Source: Reichenbachiella sp.
GTDB taxonomy: Bacteria > Bacteroidota > Bacteroidia > Cytophagales > Cyclobacteriaceae
Assembly (NCBI RefSeq): GCF_033344935.1
Contig: NZ_JAWPMM010000001.1
Span: 3,334,001-3,398,000, forward strand
DNA length: 64,000 bases
Reading direction: 5' to 3'
The position numbers were made by a program, and so were the translations under genes. Shown here piece by piece: positions 35,965-45,802 of the stretch (positions are counted from its first letter, which is position 1; every line of letters starts with the position of its first letter). Under the pieces are notes generated by a model that worked only from the letters and a program-made list of their open reading frames with translations, made no database searches and was not told the origin of the DNA.

Positions 35965-36858
35965 TCAACTATTTCTTCTTCTGAACCTTCTTTTTCGTCT
36001 TTGCTTAGGATCAATTTCTACTTCTGTGGAAATCCCATCCTGCGTAATAGTTACCAAATTATCACACGTTCCATCACCATAGTCTATGATTTTTTCACTC
36101 TCTCCTTCGACGTTGATTGAAAGAATACCTGAGACTGGTGCATAAGTTCCTTCTTCCCTACAAACACTCAAGGTCAATATCGGAGTGGTTTCATCTACTG
36201 TATTCTCATAAGTCAGACCTTCTCTATTTATACCCTCAGCTGAACCAAAACGCTCTACTTGTATTTTCTCCCCTTCTTCGAAAGTTGCAATTCTAGTTCT
36301 GGTCGATTCCCTAGTAGCTACCGTACCATCAGGAAAAGAAAGTTTACCTCCAGTCAGCGTTGCATTATATTCTTTTTCGGTATCTGTACCAGACACATAG
36401 GTCAAGACTCGAGTTCCTTCTACGCCTATTGTATCTACGGTGTAGTCCTCTAAGGTAATCGTGCGTTTGAAGCCGGGCACGTCTCTTTCTCCCTCATGGG
36501 TAATAATGATTTTGCCTGTTCGAATTCTGCCATCACGACCTTCGCAGCCCTCCTCTCCAAAATCAATGATTTTGGTATTAGTGGCTTCATCTTGCGTCAC
36601 AACAACGCAATCCCCAAATCGTTTACCTCCATAACCAAATCCGCCAAGAGTTTTAGCTCCCGAGGCTTCAAATGAGTTAGTGGCAAAATCAGCTGCTTCA
36701 TCAATCTCCTCCATCAATTCGCTGGATGTGGTTTCTAAACTTGCATCCTCAATCGCGATATCAGTAGATCCACTGTCACTTATAGTTTCTACATCATCAG
36801 AACAAGAATAAAAAGTCAAAGCAGCAGTCGAGATAAAAATTCCAATTAATCTTTTCAT
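35965..36858 (-). CDS. Predicted lipoprotein, function unknown
   Basis: A 297-residue lipoprotein with the signal ALTFYSCSDD, so Cys19 is the likely lipid site. The mature part is rich in beta strands, acidic, and has several cysteines (DCVVV, EEGCEGRD, LSVCREEG, GDGTCDN) that probably pair as disulfides. The protein ends with a very basic tail of Arg, Lys and Phe, unlike the rest. No family is recognised. It is a single gene, convergent with nothing and divergent from the M14 peptidase. Confidence 0.75.
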   Translation of the reverse strand: MKRLIGIFISTAALTFYSCSDDVETISDSGSTDIAIEDASLETTSSELMEEIDEAADFATNSFEASGAKTLGGFGYGGKRFGDCVVVTQDEATNTKIIDFGEEGCEGRDGRIRTGKIIITHEGERDVPGFKRTITLEDYTVDTIGVEGTRVLTYVSGTDTEKEYNATLTGGKLSFPDGTVATRESTRTRIATFEEGEKIQVERFGSAEGINREGLTYENTVDETTPILTLSVCREEGTYAPVSGILSINVEGESEKIIDYGDGTCDNLVTITQDGISTEVEIDPKQRRKRRFRRRNS

Positions 36859-36981
36859 GGTTTTAAATATTTAATGGTTGTCTTTTTCAAATTTGTTTGG
36901 CTCTTTGACTACCACTTGACACAAAGGTTTAATGCAGGCTTAGATTTTTTTCAAAAAAATGACAGATCGCATTAAAAAGCT

Positions 36982-36989
36982 TATGTTTG
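36982..36989 (+). promoter_or_regulatory. -7 box TATGTTTG of the M14 peptidase gene
   Basis: An exact TAnnTTTG match 16 bases before the ATG at 37006. No clear -33 element. Confidence 0.4.
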
Positions 36990-37005
36990 ATACAAATAAG
37001 CAGAT

Positions 37006-39552
37006 ATGAAAAAAAGGATTTTAACTCTGGTTTCATTCATCTTGATCCTTACGAATAGTGAGGCGCAGGTATCCCTGAACTATTACCTTCCTCAAGACAT
37101 CAACTACAATTCATCCGTCCCTACTCCTAAATCTATCCTAGGTCATGAAGTAGGAGAATGGCATGTAAGCCATGACAAACTGGTCCAGTATATGTATGCT
37201 CTGGCTGAATCTTCTGAACGTGTAGAAATTGAAGAATATGCCAGAAGTCATGAAAACCGTCCATTGCTCACACTTAAAATCTCCTCTCCGGACAATATCA
37301 ATAACTTAGAAAAAATCAGAAAAGAGCACTTGAAAATTTCTGATTATAATCAATCCCAAAACCTTGACCTTTCCTCTATGCCTTTGGTAGCTTATCTAGG
37401 CTACAGCATACATGGAAATGAATCCAGCGGGAGTAATGCAGCATTACTAGTCGCTTATTATTTAGCGGCAGCACAAGGTGATGAAATAGAAGATTGGCTA
37501 AGAAATACAGTAATCCTACTTGATCCAAGCTACAACCCTGATGGGCTGAATCGTTTCGCTTCTTGGGTAAATAGTAAAAAAAGCAAAAACCAAGTCACAG
37601 ATCCGAATAATACGGAACAAAATGAAAACTGGCCCGGATCCAGAACCAATCACTACTGGTTCGACCTCAATAGAGATTGGCTACCTGTCCAACACCCAGA
37701 ATCATACGGGAGGATCAAACAATATCACCATTGGAAGCCTAATGTGTTGACCGATCATCACGAAATGGGCACCAATGGCACCTACTTTTTTCAACCCGGT
37801 ATTCCAAGCAGGAACAATCCTTTGACCCCAAATAAGACCTACGAGCTCACTAGAAAGATTGCCAACTATCACGCCGAAGCTTTAGATGAAATTGGCTCAC
37901 TTTATTATTCAGAAGAATCGTTCGATGATTTTTATATAGGCAAAGGATCTAGCTATCCGGATGTGAATGGCGCTATAGGCATTCTCTTCGAGCAGGCCAG
38001 TGCTCGAAGCCATGCCCAACAAAGTGAGAATGGCTTATTGACCTTCCCTTTCGCAATCAAAAATCATTTCACTACTTCACTATCTACGCTGAGAGCTTCT
38101 TATGCACTTAAGAGTGAATTGCTTGATCACCAACGAAAATTCTATACAGAAATTCCGTCGTTGGCAAGTAAAGAAGAAATCAAAGGATACGTGTTCTCTG
38201 CTCCTAACGACAATAGTAAAATCAAAGCCTTCCTTAACATCCTAAACGCCCATCAGGTGGATGTATATAAACTCAAAAAACAAATCAATGAATTCAAAGC
38301 AAATGAATCGTACATCATTCCAATGAAACAAAATCAATATCGGATGATACAAGGCATGTTTGAAACACGTACCCAATTTCAAGACAGCCTATTTTATGAT
38401 GTATCCGCTTGGACTTTACCCCTAGCCTTCGATTTGAATTATAAAGAAATAAAAGGAAAGAGTTTCTCTCCTGATATGCTAGGGGATAAAATTGAAATTG
38501 ATGAATTACCTTCATTTAACTCAACATTAGAACCTTCAAAGTACGCCTATGCCTTTCACTGGCAAGACAGCCAATCACCGGCCCTATTGTATGACATCCA
38601 AAAAACAGGACTTCGAACTAAGGTAGCTACTGAACCATGGGCCGATGCTCAAGGCCAATCATTTGAAAGAGGCAGCATTTTGATTCCATTGCAAAATCAA
38701 AATATGGAAGAGGGTAAAATTCGCAGCGCTTTACAAACGCTTAGTATAAAACATCAAATTACGATTACATCTATTGAATCTGGAAATACCGGTGGCTTTC
38801 AACTCGGGAGCCCAAAGTTCAAAGTGCTCAATACCCCGAAAGCTGTTTTGCTCATTGGTGACGAGGTCAATCCTTATGAAGCTGGGGAAGTTTGGCATAT
38901 GCTAGATCAACGCATGGGCATGGCTCTACCTATGGTTAGCATTGATCAATTGAATGACATGAGTTTGACTCACTATAATACGATTGTTATGGTAAGCGGA
39001 AGCTATGGCAATGTGGCTCAAGCCAAAATAAAATCCTGGGTTCAAAATGGAGGAAATATTATAACTATCAGAACTGCTAGCAAATGGATATCCGAAGCTG
39101 GCTTATCCAAAATCAAATACAAAAAAATAGCCAAAGATTCAACACAAAAATACCTAGCCTACAACACTAGATCCCGATCGCAAGGTGCACAAAGAATCGG
39201 AGGAGCTATATTCGAAACATCCAATGACTTGACACACCCCTTGGGTTTCGGTTTTTCTGACAACCGTTTACCCATTTTCAAAAAAGGCACTCAGTTTATG
39301 GAATTAGCCAAGACCCCCTATGCGCAGCCAGCACATTACACTTCCAATCCCTTGATGGCGGGTTACATCTCAGAAGAAAACCTGAAGTTGATTCCGGATG
39401 GTCCAGCTATAGGACTTTCGGCTTATGGTAAAGGTATGATCATATCTTTCAACGACAACCCAAATTTCAGAGCCTATTGGTATGGAACACAAAGGTTATT
39501 TTTAAACGCTCTGTTTTTTGGAGGAATCATAGAAGCTGGATCGGCTCGGTAA
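37006..39552 (+). CDS. M14-family zinc carboxypeptidase, exported, with C-terminal amidotransferase-like domain
   Basis: An 848-residue exported metallopeptidase with a signal peptide ending NSEAQ. The zinc motif HxxE is His136-Gly-Asn-Glu139 in SIHGNESSG. WFDLNRDW is the arginine/substrate motif, and the third zinc His lies in LTDHHEMG. The last 250 residues contain a Rossmann-like domain (AVLLIGDEVNPYEAGEVW, NGGNIITIRTASKW) similar in kind to the one ending the PIG-L protein. Likely cuts C-terminal residues from external peptides. It stands alone with its own promoter. Confidence 0.9.
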   Translation: MKKRILTLVSFILILTNSEAQVSLNYYLPQDINYNSSVPTPKSILGHEVGEWHVSHDKLVQYMYALAESSERVEIEEYARSHENRPLLTLKISSPDNINNLEKIRKEHLKISDYNQSQNLDLSSMPLVAYLGYSIHGNESSGSNAALLVAYYLAAAQGDEIEDWLRNTVILLDPSYNPDGLNRFASWVNSKKSKNQVTDPNNTEQNENWPGSRTNHYWFDLNRDWLPVQHPESYGRIKQYHHWKPNVLTDHHEMGTNGTYFFQPGIPSRNNPLTPNKTYELTRKIANYHAEALDEIGSLYYSEESFDDFYIGKGSSYPDVNGAIGILFEQASARSHAQQSENGLLTFPFAIKNHFTTSLSTLRASYALKSELLDHQRKFYTEIPSLASKEEIKGYVFSAPNDNSKIKAFLNILNAHQVDVYKLKKQINEFKANESYIIPMKQNQYRMIQGMFETRTQFQDSLFYDVSAWTLPLAFDLNYKEIKGKSFSPDMLGDKIEIDELPSFNSTLEPSKYAYAFHWQDSQSPALLYDIQKTGLRTKVATEPWADAQGQSFERGSILIPLQNQNMEEGKIRSALQTLSIKHQITITSIESGNTGGFQLGSPKFKVLNTPKAVLLIGDEVNPYEAGEVWHMLDQRMGMALPMVSIDQLNDMSLTHYNTIVMVSGSYGNVAQAKIKSWVQNGGNIITIRTASKWISEAGLSKIKYKKIAKDSTQKYLAYNTRSRSQGAQRIGGAIFETSNDLTHPLGFGFSDNRLPIFKKGTQFMELAKTPYAQPAHYTSNPLMAGYISEENLKLIPDGPAIGLSAYGKGMIISFNDNPNFRAYWYGTQRLFLNALFFGGIIEAGSAR

Positions 39553-39685
39553 CAACAGAATGCTTTTTCAATTGCGTTTTTATCAACAATTCGCTGATTA
39601 ATTAGAAAACTCCTAATAATTTCAATGATCAGTTGCAAATGAGTATTGTCTTTTATCAATTCAATGATAATTTGATACAAATACA

Positions 39686-39693
39686 TATCTTTG
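39686..39693 (+). promoter_or_regulatory. -7 box TATCTTTG of the aldolase gene
   Basis: An exact TAnnTTTG match, leaving a leader of about 75 bases. The -33 element is not clear. The rest of the 220-base gap holds nothing that I recognise. Confidence 0.4.
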
Positions 39694-39774
39694 CCAGCCT
39701 TAATAATCACATTTATTTTAATCGGAAGTTTCGCGAATTACCACGGCTTCAGATCACTAAAAACACACTAAGAA

Positions 39775-40839
39775 ATGAAATTCAAATCAGGGGTTCTCAC
39801 TGGAGACGAAGTAACCGAATTATTGAACTACGCGAATGAGAATCAGTTCGCTCTACCAGCAGCTAACGTCATCGGGTCTAGCTCTATCAATGCAGTATTG
39901 GAAACTGCCAAAGAATTGAATTCGCCAGTAATGGTGCAGTTCTCAAATGGAGGCGCGGCCTTCAATGCAGGAAAAGGATTGTCTAACGACGGGCAAAAAG
40001 CAGCTATCGCTGGTGCTGTATCGGGTGCACACCACGTACATATGATGGCAGAAGCTTACGGCGTGCCTGTAATCTTGAACACAGACCACTGTGCTAAGAA
40101 ATTGTTGCCTTGGATCGACGGTATGTTGGACGCTGGTGAAGAATTTTTTGCTAGAACTGGAAAATCTCTTTTCTCTTCTCACATGATCGATTTGTCTGAA
40201 GAGCCAATCGAAGAAAACATCGAGACTTGTAAAAAGTACTTGGAACGCATGTCTAAAATGGGCATGACATTGGAGATCGAGCTAGGAATCACAGGTGGTG
40301 AGGAAGATGGCGTAGATAACTCGGATGTAGATGAGTCTAGACTATATACTCAACCAGAAGAAGTAGCTTACGCATACGAAGAACTAGGAAAAGTGAGTGA
40401 TAAATTCACGATTGCTGCTGCATTTGGTAATGTACACGGTGTATACAAGCCAGGAAATGTGAAGTTGACTCCGAAAATTTTGAAAAACTCTCAAGATCAT
40501 ATTCAAGAGAAGTTTGGCACAGGTCACAACCCAGTAAACTTTGTATTCCACGGTGGATCAGGATCTACTAGAGAAGAAATCAGAGAAGCAATTTCTTATG
40601 GAGCTATCAAAATGAACATTGACACAGACTTACAATGGGCATATTGGGATGGCGTGAAAAACTACTACCAAAAGAACGAAGGCTACTTGCAAGGACAAAT
40701 CGGTAACCCAGAAGGTGACGACAGCCCTAACAAGAAGTTCTACGATCCACGTGTTTGGACTAGAGAAGCTGAGAAGTCATTTGTGGCAAGATTGAAAGAT
40801 GCATTCGAAGATTTAAATAACATCAATAGAAACGCGTAA
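39775..40839 (+). CDS. fbaA: Class II fructose-bisphosphate aldolase
   Basis: A zinc-dependent glycolytic aldolase of 354 residues. Zinc-binding residues appear in NTDHCAKK (catalytic Asp next to the His), and further His ligands lie in FGNVHGVYKPG and VFHGGSGST. The long form, with the EEDGVDNSD loop, places it in the class IIA group with the E. coli enzyme. Codon choice is very regular, consistent with high expression. It ends with a strong terminator. Confidence 0.96.
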   Translation: MKFKSGVLTGDEVTELLNYANENQFALPAANVIGSSSINAVLETAKELNSPVMVQFSNGGAAFNAGKGLSNDGQKAAIAGAVSGAHHVHMMAEAYGVPVILNTDHCAKKLLPWIDGMLDAGEEFFARTGKSLFSSHMIDLSEEPIEENIETCKKYLERMSKMGMTLEIELGITGGEEDGVDNSDVDESRLYTQPEEVAYAYEELGKVSDKFTIAAAFGNVHGVYKPGNVKLTPKILKNSQDHIQEKFGTGHNPVNFVFHGGSGSTREEIREAISYGAIKMNIDTDLQWAYWDGVKNYYQKNEGYLQGQIGNPEGDDSPNKKFYDPRVWTREAEKSFVARLKDAFEDLNNINRNA

Positions 40840-40865
40840 CTCAAAAAAGTTTCGCATAAGAATTA

Positions 40866-40897
40866 AAAAGAACCGTCATTTTGGCGGTTCTTTTTTT
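40866..40897 (+). terminator. Terminator after the aldolase gene
   Basis: AAAGAACCG pairs with CGGTTCTTT around a short loop, followed by a T run. Confidence 0.88.
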
Positions 40898-41005
40898 GTT
40901 TCTAAAATTCAAATTTCTTGAATAGAATCATTTTGAACCCTGCACAATTAATGACATTTTTGTGACACTTTAAAAACGACATTACAAACCCAAATAAAAT
41001 ACCAA

Positions 41006-41896
41006 GTGAAGAACATATCAGTAATCGGATCAGGCACTATGGGCAACGGAATTGCACATGTATTTGCCCAAACAGGATATACAGTCAACCTCATAGACAT
41101 CTCACAAGATGCACTGGATCGTGCCATTGCAACTATCAGCAAAAACCTGGATCGACTGATTAAAAAAGAAAAAATTACCGAAGCAGATAAGACAGCTACT
41201 CTTGGCAACATCACCACATTTACGAAATTGGCCGATGGCGTGAAAGAAGCAGACTTAGTGGTAGAAGCCGCAACTGAAAACATGGCCCTCAAGCTTGATA
41301 TTTTCAAGCAAATAGACGAGCACACCAAGCCGTCTTGTATTTTAGCATCCAACACCTCCTCCATATCTATTACCAAAATTGGCTCTGCAACCAACAGAAA
41401 AGATAAAGTGATCGGCATGCACTTTATGAATCCAGTGCCGGTAATGAAACTGGTTGAAGTAATTCGTGGGTACAGTACGAGTGATGAGACTACAGATACC
41501 ATCATGGAGCTGTCGAAAAAGCTTTCAAAGGTTCCTGTAGAAGTAAATGATTATCCAGGCTTTGTGGCAAATAGAATATTGATGCCTATGATCAACGAAG
41601 CCATCTATACCCTTTATGAAGGAGTAGCTGGTGTAGAAGAAATAGACACCGTAATGAAACTTGGCATGGCGCACCCAATGGGTCCGTTGCAGCTTGCAGA
41701 TTTTATTGGCTTGGATGTTTGCTTATCCATCATGAGAGTATTGCACGACGGTTTTGGCAATCCAAAATATGCTCCTTGCCCACTATTGGTAAATATGGTA
41801 GAAGCTGGCGTACTTGGTGCTAAATCAGGAGAAGGTTTTTACAAATATGAAGCTGGGTCTAAAGAGCTGGTAGTTTCCAAACAATTTCAGAAATAA
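41006..41896 (+). CDS. 3-hydroxybutyryl-CoA dehydrogenase
   Basis: A 296-residue NAD(P)-dependent enzyme that interconverts acetoacetyl-CoA and 3-hydroxybutyryl-CoA. The Rossmann motif GSGTMGNGIA starts at residue 8; the catalytic His is in GMHFMNPVP and the Asn-bearing region DYPGFVANRI follows; the C-terminal helical domain completes the family plan. The start is a GTG at 41006; no in-frame ATG precedes the conserved VIGSG. Only four bases separate it from the nuclease gene, so they form an operon. Confidence 0.92.
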   Translation: MKNISVIGSGTMGNGIAHVFAQTGYTVNLIDISQDALDRAIATISKNLDRLIKKEKITEADKTATLGNITTFTKLADGVKEADLVVEAATENMALKLDIFKQIDEHTKPSCILASNTSSISITKIGSATNRKDKVIGMHFMNPVPVMKLVEVIRGYSTSDETTDTIMELSKKLSKVPVEVNDYPGFVANRILMPMINEAIYTLYEGVAGVEEIDTVMKLGMAHPMGPLQLADFIGLDVCLSIMRVLHDGFGNPKYAPCPLLVNMVEAGVLGAKSGEGFYKYEAGSKELVVSKQFQK

Positions 41897-41900
41897 GTAA

Positions 41901-42986
41901 ATGGCGAAAGCGCGAAAAGGAAAATCTAAAAGCAGCAATAGCAAAGGTACGGGCGTCAATAGTTCAGCCATCTTTGTTATTGTTGCTATTCTGGCTTTAG
42001 TGGCACTGTACTGGGTCAAACAAGATCCTGATTGGAATAATGAGCTTGATAAAATTATTTCAAGCACCAAATCCAAGACTGAGCAGTTAACTAAAAAGGA
42101 AGATAAGCCTCAGGCAGACGACCGTTCTCAAAAATCAAACTCCAATTCACAAAAAACAGATAGCCAAAACAAAACATCTACAGAGCCAAAAAGAGAGAAA
42201 TTCGAAGAAAACAAAATCAACGCTCAAAACGGTGCTGTTGAAACTATCGAGACCAACGAAAATCTCCCTGTCTATACAAAGGATGATAATTACTATTATT
42301 CCGCAAGTTTTGATTTTACCTGGCCGACATACACCCAAGATGATGCAATTGTTGAGCACGAGCACTACACACTCAGATACAATGAAAAAACAGAACAAGC
42401 AGACTGGGTAGCATACACCTTGAAAAAGGTCAATCTTGATAATTCAAAATTCAAACGAACGGATAATTTTAGAGAAGACCCTGATGTAAAAACAAAATCC
42501 GCCTCTCTAGCAGATTACAAAGGTTCCGGGTACGACAGAGGTCACCTCGCTCCGGCTGCTGACTTTGCCTGGACTAAAAATGGCATGAGCGAATCCTTCT
42601 ACATGAGTAATATGAGTCCACAACAACCTGGATTTAATCGTGGAATTTGGAAAAAATTGGAAGAAAGAGTAAGAGACTGGGCAAGGAGCAATCATGAAGT
42701 CTATGTAGTTACAGGCCCTATATATCATGGTAAGGGTGAGAAAATAGGCAAAAACAAAGTCGTGGTTCCAGACCAATATTATAAGGTAATCCTTGAGCTG
42801 AATGGAAAAGAGGTTAAAGGCATTGGTTTTATTCTGGACAACGAAAAGTCGTCTAAAGACCTTAGCGTCTATGCTATGAGCATCGATGAAGTCGAAAACG
42901 CAACCGGACTGGACTTTTTCCCTTCAATACCAGATCCATTAGAAACTGAAATTGAACAGACTTACAATTATTCGCTATGGAAATAG
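41901..42986 (+). CDS. Membrane-anchored DNA/RNA non-specific endonuclease (NUC1)
   Basis: A 361-residue protein. Residues 1-20 are very basic, residues about 22-39 are a single membrane helix, then a polar low-complexity linker of Lys, Ser, Gln and Asn runs to about 120. The NUC1 domain has the catalytic DRGH motif at 212-215 (His215 the general base) and the metal-binding Asn in SNMSPQQPGFNRGIW. The layout would put the nuclease outside the inner membrane. It follows a fatty-acid dehydrogenase gene by four bases, an odd partner. Confidence 0.9.
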   Translation: MAKARKGKSKSSNSKGTGVNSSAIFVIVAILALVALYWVKQDPDWNNELDKIISSTKSKTEQLTKKEDKPQADDRSQKSNSNSQKTDSQNKTSTEPKREKFEENKINAQNGAVETIETNENLPVYTKDDNYYYSASFDFTWPTYTQDDAIVEHEHYTLRYNEKTEQADWVAYTLKKVNLDNSKFKRTDNFREDPDVKTKSASLADYKGSGYDRGHLAPAADFAWTKNGMSESFYMSNMSPQQPGFNRGIWKKLEERVRDWARSNHEVYVVTGPIYHGKGEKIGKNKVVVPDQYYKVILELNGKEVKGIGFILDNEKSSKDLSVYAMSIDEVENATGLDFFPSIPDPLETEIEQTYNYSLWK

Positions 42987-42996
42987 TGAATAAGAA

Positions 42997-43587
42997 TTAT
43001 TTACAATACTTCTTCTGAGCAGCCTCAGCCTCTTTTACTCCCAGATCTTTAGCTGACTTGAAATCTGCGCAAGCTCCTTTTTTTCGATTGCCCTGCATTT
43101 TAATAGCACCGCGATATAAATAAGCTTCGCCCAATTCTCTATCCAAGTTAATGGCATTATTGTAGGCCGTGAGTGCTTCAGAAAATGCTCCGAGCTGATG
43201 TTGTGACCTTCCCAGCCAGAAATGTGCCTGCGGTAAATTCACATTTTCCTTCACTGCCATTTGACCATAATATTTCGCTTTTTCGAATTTATGGTCTCGG
43301 TAATAGAATTTACTCAAGCTCAACATCGCTGAGGTATTCTTTTTGTCAATTTCTAATACGGCTTCGAAATCATTATAAGCTTTTTGAAACTTACCAAGCT
43401 CTTCAAATGACCTTCCGCGGTTATAAAGAGACTTTACATGAGAAGGATGCAACTTCAAATATTCGTCATACGCCTTTATCGCCTCAGCGTATTTTCCATC
43501 ACTGTAAAGGGTATCTCCCTTGGTTCTTTCTTCGTTTTCACACGCTAAGAGTGCTAATGCCAGCACCCAGATCATCAAATGTCTCAT
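42997..43587 (-). CDS. TPR lipoprotein
   Basis: A 196-residue lipoprotein with the signal LALALLACEN. Four or five tetratricopeptide repeats follow, for example GKYAEAIKAYDEYLKLHP, GKFQKAYNDFEAVLEID, and GAFSEALTAYNNAINLD. It is a protein-binding scaffold in the envelope. The ATG at 43587 is chosen over a TTG at 43605 because that TTG lies inside a -7 box (TAAGTTTG on the minus strand at 43603-43610). Confidence 0.85.
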   Translation of the reverse strand: MRHLMIWVLALALLACENEERTKGDTLYSDGKYAEAIKAYDEYLKLHPSHVKSLYNRGRSFEELGKFQKAYNDFEAVLEIDKKNTSAMLSLSKFYYRDHKFEKAKYYGQMAVKENVNLPQAHFWLGRSQHQLGAFSEALTAYNNAINLDRELGEAYLYRGAIKMQGNRKKGACADFKSAKDLGVKEAEAAQKKYCK

Positions 43588-43642
43588 TACTCCAATTTTG
43601 CGCAAACTTATAACGAATACTTAAATAATGGATAGATAATTA

Positions 43643-44737
43643 TCAATTTGGAGCGACAATTGAAGCTTTTATAGAAACCACCTGCACAGGGTCAATCGGA
43701 TCATTTGAATAAATGGTTATGGATTTATTCTGATTGCCCTTCCGGTTTGCAGCATCAAAAGTTCCTTTTAGAGTAATCGATTTGCCAGGCTTGATATTTT
43801 CCTTTGGCAACTCGGCTACGAAGCAAGCACAATTCGACTTCACCTTTCTTATATTAAGAACACTAAGGCCATGATTAGTTAAAACAAATTCTGCAACAGT
43901 CTTACTACCTTCATTTACTTTCCCCAAATCCTGCAATCTATCAGTAATGGCTAGCTTTGGTGCTTTTTCCATTTCTTCATCTGACATTGGAGCAAAATAC
44001 TCGGAGACAGTTGCTAACACATTAATTTTTTTCGTTTCGGCACTTTCTTCGTTGGTATAAATCGTAATGCCATGATTATTGTAACCTAGGTTATCTTCAT
44101 GAATAGGATCGTATTCAATATTCACTTTACCTACTTGTTTTGGAGCGAGTATTTGTGGCTCAAAAGTTAGTTTGATGAAAGCTGGAGCATCATATTTTTC
44201 TAGAATGGACAGAGTATCAGGACTATCATTATATATATCAAAAGATTTTACGACTTTCTTCTCAGTTGTTACTTTGCCTATATTCACCGATCGGCTCATA
44301 AAGCGAGTATTCCCTATTTTCAAAGTCATTTGTTCTTCTAAAGACTTTACTTTAGGAAGAACCTTTCCCTTGATATAAGCATGGGTAACTGCTGGGTCTC
44401 CATTAGTAGTAATGGTTAATGACTTCCTGAAATTCCCAGGTCTATTTCTCGGGTTATACTGAGCTTTCACAAACCCTCTTTCTCCTGGCAATACAGGTTC
44501 TTTAGACCAGCCTGGCGTGGTACACCCACATGATGCACGAACGTGACTAATAACTAGTGGGGCTGTCCCTGTGTTTTCGAATTCAAATTCATATATAGCA
44601 GGTCCTCCATCTTCTTTGATCTCGCCAAAATCATGGTCGTTTGTTATGAATTCGAGCTTGCCTTTTTCCTGTGCGAAAACCAGAATTGGCAATGAAAAAA
44701 ATGCAAGGAAAATAGCTAGTTTACTAATTTTTGACAT
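43643..44737 (-). CDS. DUF1573 protein, exported
   Basis: A 364-residue secreted protein with a signal peptide ending LVFAQ. The first 110 residues carry the DUF1573 core, with HDFGEI, FENTG and SCGCTTPGW, an Ig-like beta-sandwich. The second half repeats the plan: LQDLGKVNEG, LTNHG and SNCACF, so there are at least two such units. Function of the family is unknown; it is usually on the cell surface. Next to the TPR lipoprotein gene but with no overlap. Confidence 0.88.
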   Translation of the reverse strand: MSKISKLAIFLAFFSLPILVFAQEKGKLEFITNDHDFGEIKEDGGPAIYEFEFENTGTAPLVISHVRASCGCTTPGWSKEPVLPGERGFVKAQYNPRNRPGNFRKSLTITTNGDPAVTHAYIKGKVLPKVKSLEEQMTLKIGNTRFMSRSVNIGKVTTEKKVVKSFDIYNDSPDTLSILEKYDAPAFIKLTFEPQILAPKQVGKVNIEYDPIHEDNLGYNNHGITIYTNEESAETKKINVLATVSEYFAPMSDEEMEKAPKLAITDRLQDLGKVNEGSKTVAEFVLTNHGLSVLNIRKVKSNCACFVAELPKENIKPGKSITLKGTFDAANRKGNQNKSITIYSNDPIDPVQVVSIKASIVAPN

Positions 44738-44827
44738 GATTTCTTATGAATTATTCAATGCAAATAAACAATAATGTCTTAACGTAACAAAGGGAAATAA
44801 TTTTATTAATTTGCGCAAAAATTAACT

Positions 44828-45796
44828 ATGGCAAGAGTATTAACAGGAATTCAGAGTTCGGGAAGGCCACACTTGGGTAATTTGCTTGGCGCAATCATGC
44901 CAGCCATCCGACTGACGGAAAATGAAAACCAAGAGTCACTTCTATTTATAGCGGATCTACACTCTTTTACTACTATAAAGGATCCAGAAGTAAGAAAAGA
45001 AAATGTTAAATCCATAGCAGCAGCCTGGCTTGCGTGTGGTCTAGATACATCCAAATCCATTTTCTATAGACAATCAAAAATTCCAGAGGTCTGTGAATTG
45101 ACTTGGTTTCTCAACTGTGTGACTCCCTACCCTATGCTAGCCAATGCTCATTCATTCAAAGATAAAGCTGGACGCTTGGCAGATGTAAATGCAGGCCTAT
45201 TCGACTACCCTGTGCTCATGGCCGCGGACATTATCATGTACGATGCCGAAATCGTGCCTGTAGGAAAGGATCAAAGGCAACATATCGAAATGACTCGCGA
45301 CATTGCTAAAGCATTCAATCATCAATTTGGAGAGGTCTTCATAATTCCAGAAGCTAAGATCGACGATGAGGTGATGACTATTCCCGGCACCGATGGCCAA
45401 AAAATGAGTAAGTCCTATGGCAATATCATTGATGTTTTTTTACCTGAGAAAAAACTCAAAAAGAATGTCATGTCTATCCTCACCGATAGCACACCCATGG
45501 AAGAGCCAAAAAAACCAGATACCTGTAACGTATACAACATTTTCAAAACGATAGCTTCTGAGGACCAAAAGACAGAGATGAGAAAGAATTACGAGGGAGG
45601 CAACTACGGTTATGGTCATGCTAAAACAGCATTATTTGAATTGATGCTGGACAAGTTCTCAGAAGAAAGAAAGCAGTTTGATCATTTTATGAATAATGAA
45701 CAAGCCATCGAACAGCATTTACAAGAAGGAGAAGAAAAAGCAAGAAACATTGCCAGAGAGGTAATGTCAAGAGTAAAAACCACCATTGGATTCTAA
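44828..45796 (+). CDS. trpS: Tryptophanyl-tRNA synthetase
   Basis: A class I synthetase of 322 residues. The HIGH-type motif is PHLGN in SSGRPHLGN near residue 17. KMSKS is intact in GQKMSKSYGN. The length and the DYPVLMAADI segment fit bacterial TrpRS. It is followed after six bases by the phosphohexomutase gene, so the two likely share an mRNA. Confidence 0.96.
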   Translation: MARVLTGIQSSGRPHLGNLLGAIMPAIRLTENENQESLLFIADLHSFTTIKDPEVRKENVKSIAAAWLACGLDTSKSIFYRQSKIPEVCELTWFLNCVTPYPMLANAHSFKDKAGRLADVNAGLFDYPVLMAADIIMYDAEIVPVGKDQRQHIEMTRDIAKAFNHQFGEVFIIPEAKIDDEVMTIPGTDGQKMSKSYGNIIDVFLPEKKLKKNVMSILTDSTPMEEPKKPDTCNVYNIFKTIASEDQKTEMRKNYEGGNYGYGHAKTALFELMLDKFSEERKQFDHFMNNEQAIEQHLQEGEEKARNIAREVMSRVKTTIGF

Positions 45797-45802
45797 AATA
45801 TC

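Noticed and set aside
40948-41505. A 185-residue reading frame on the minus strand
   Set aside because: It lies opposite the dehydrogenase gene, whose family motifs are all intact on the plus strand; the antisense frame has no motif of its own and is a by-product of codon use.
43173-43613. A 146-residue plus-strand frame opposite the TPR lipoprotein
   Set aside because: The TPR repeats and lipobox on the minus strand are clear; the opposite frame shows nothing.
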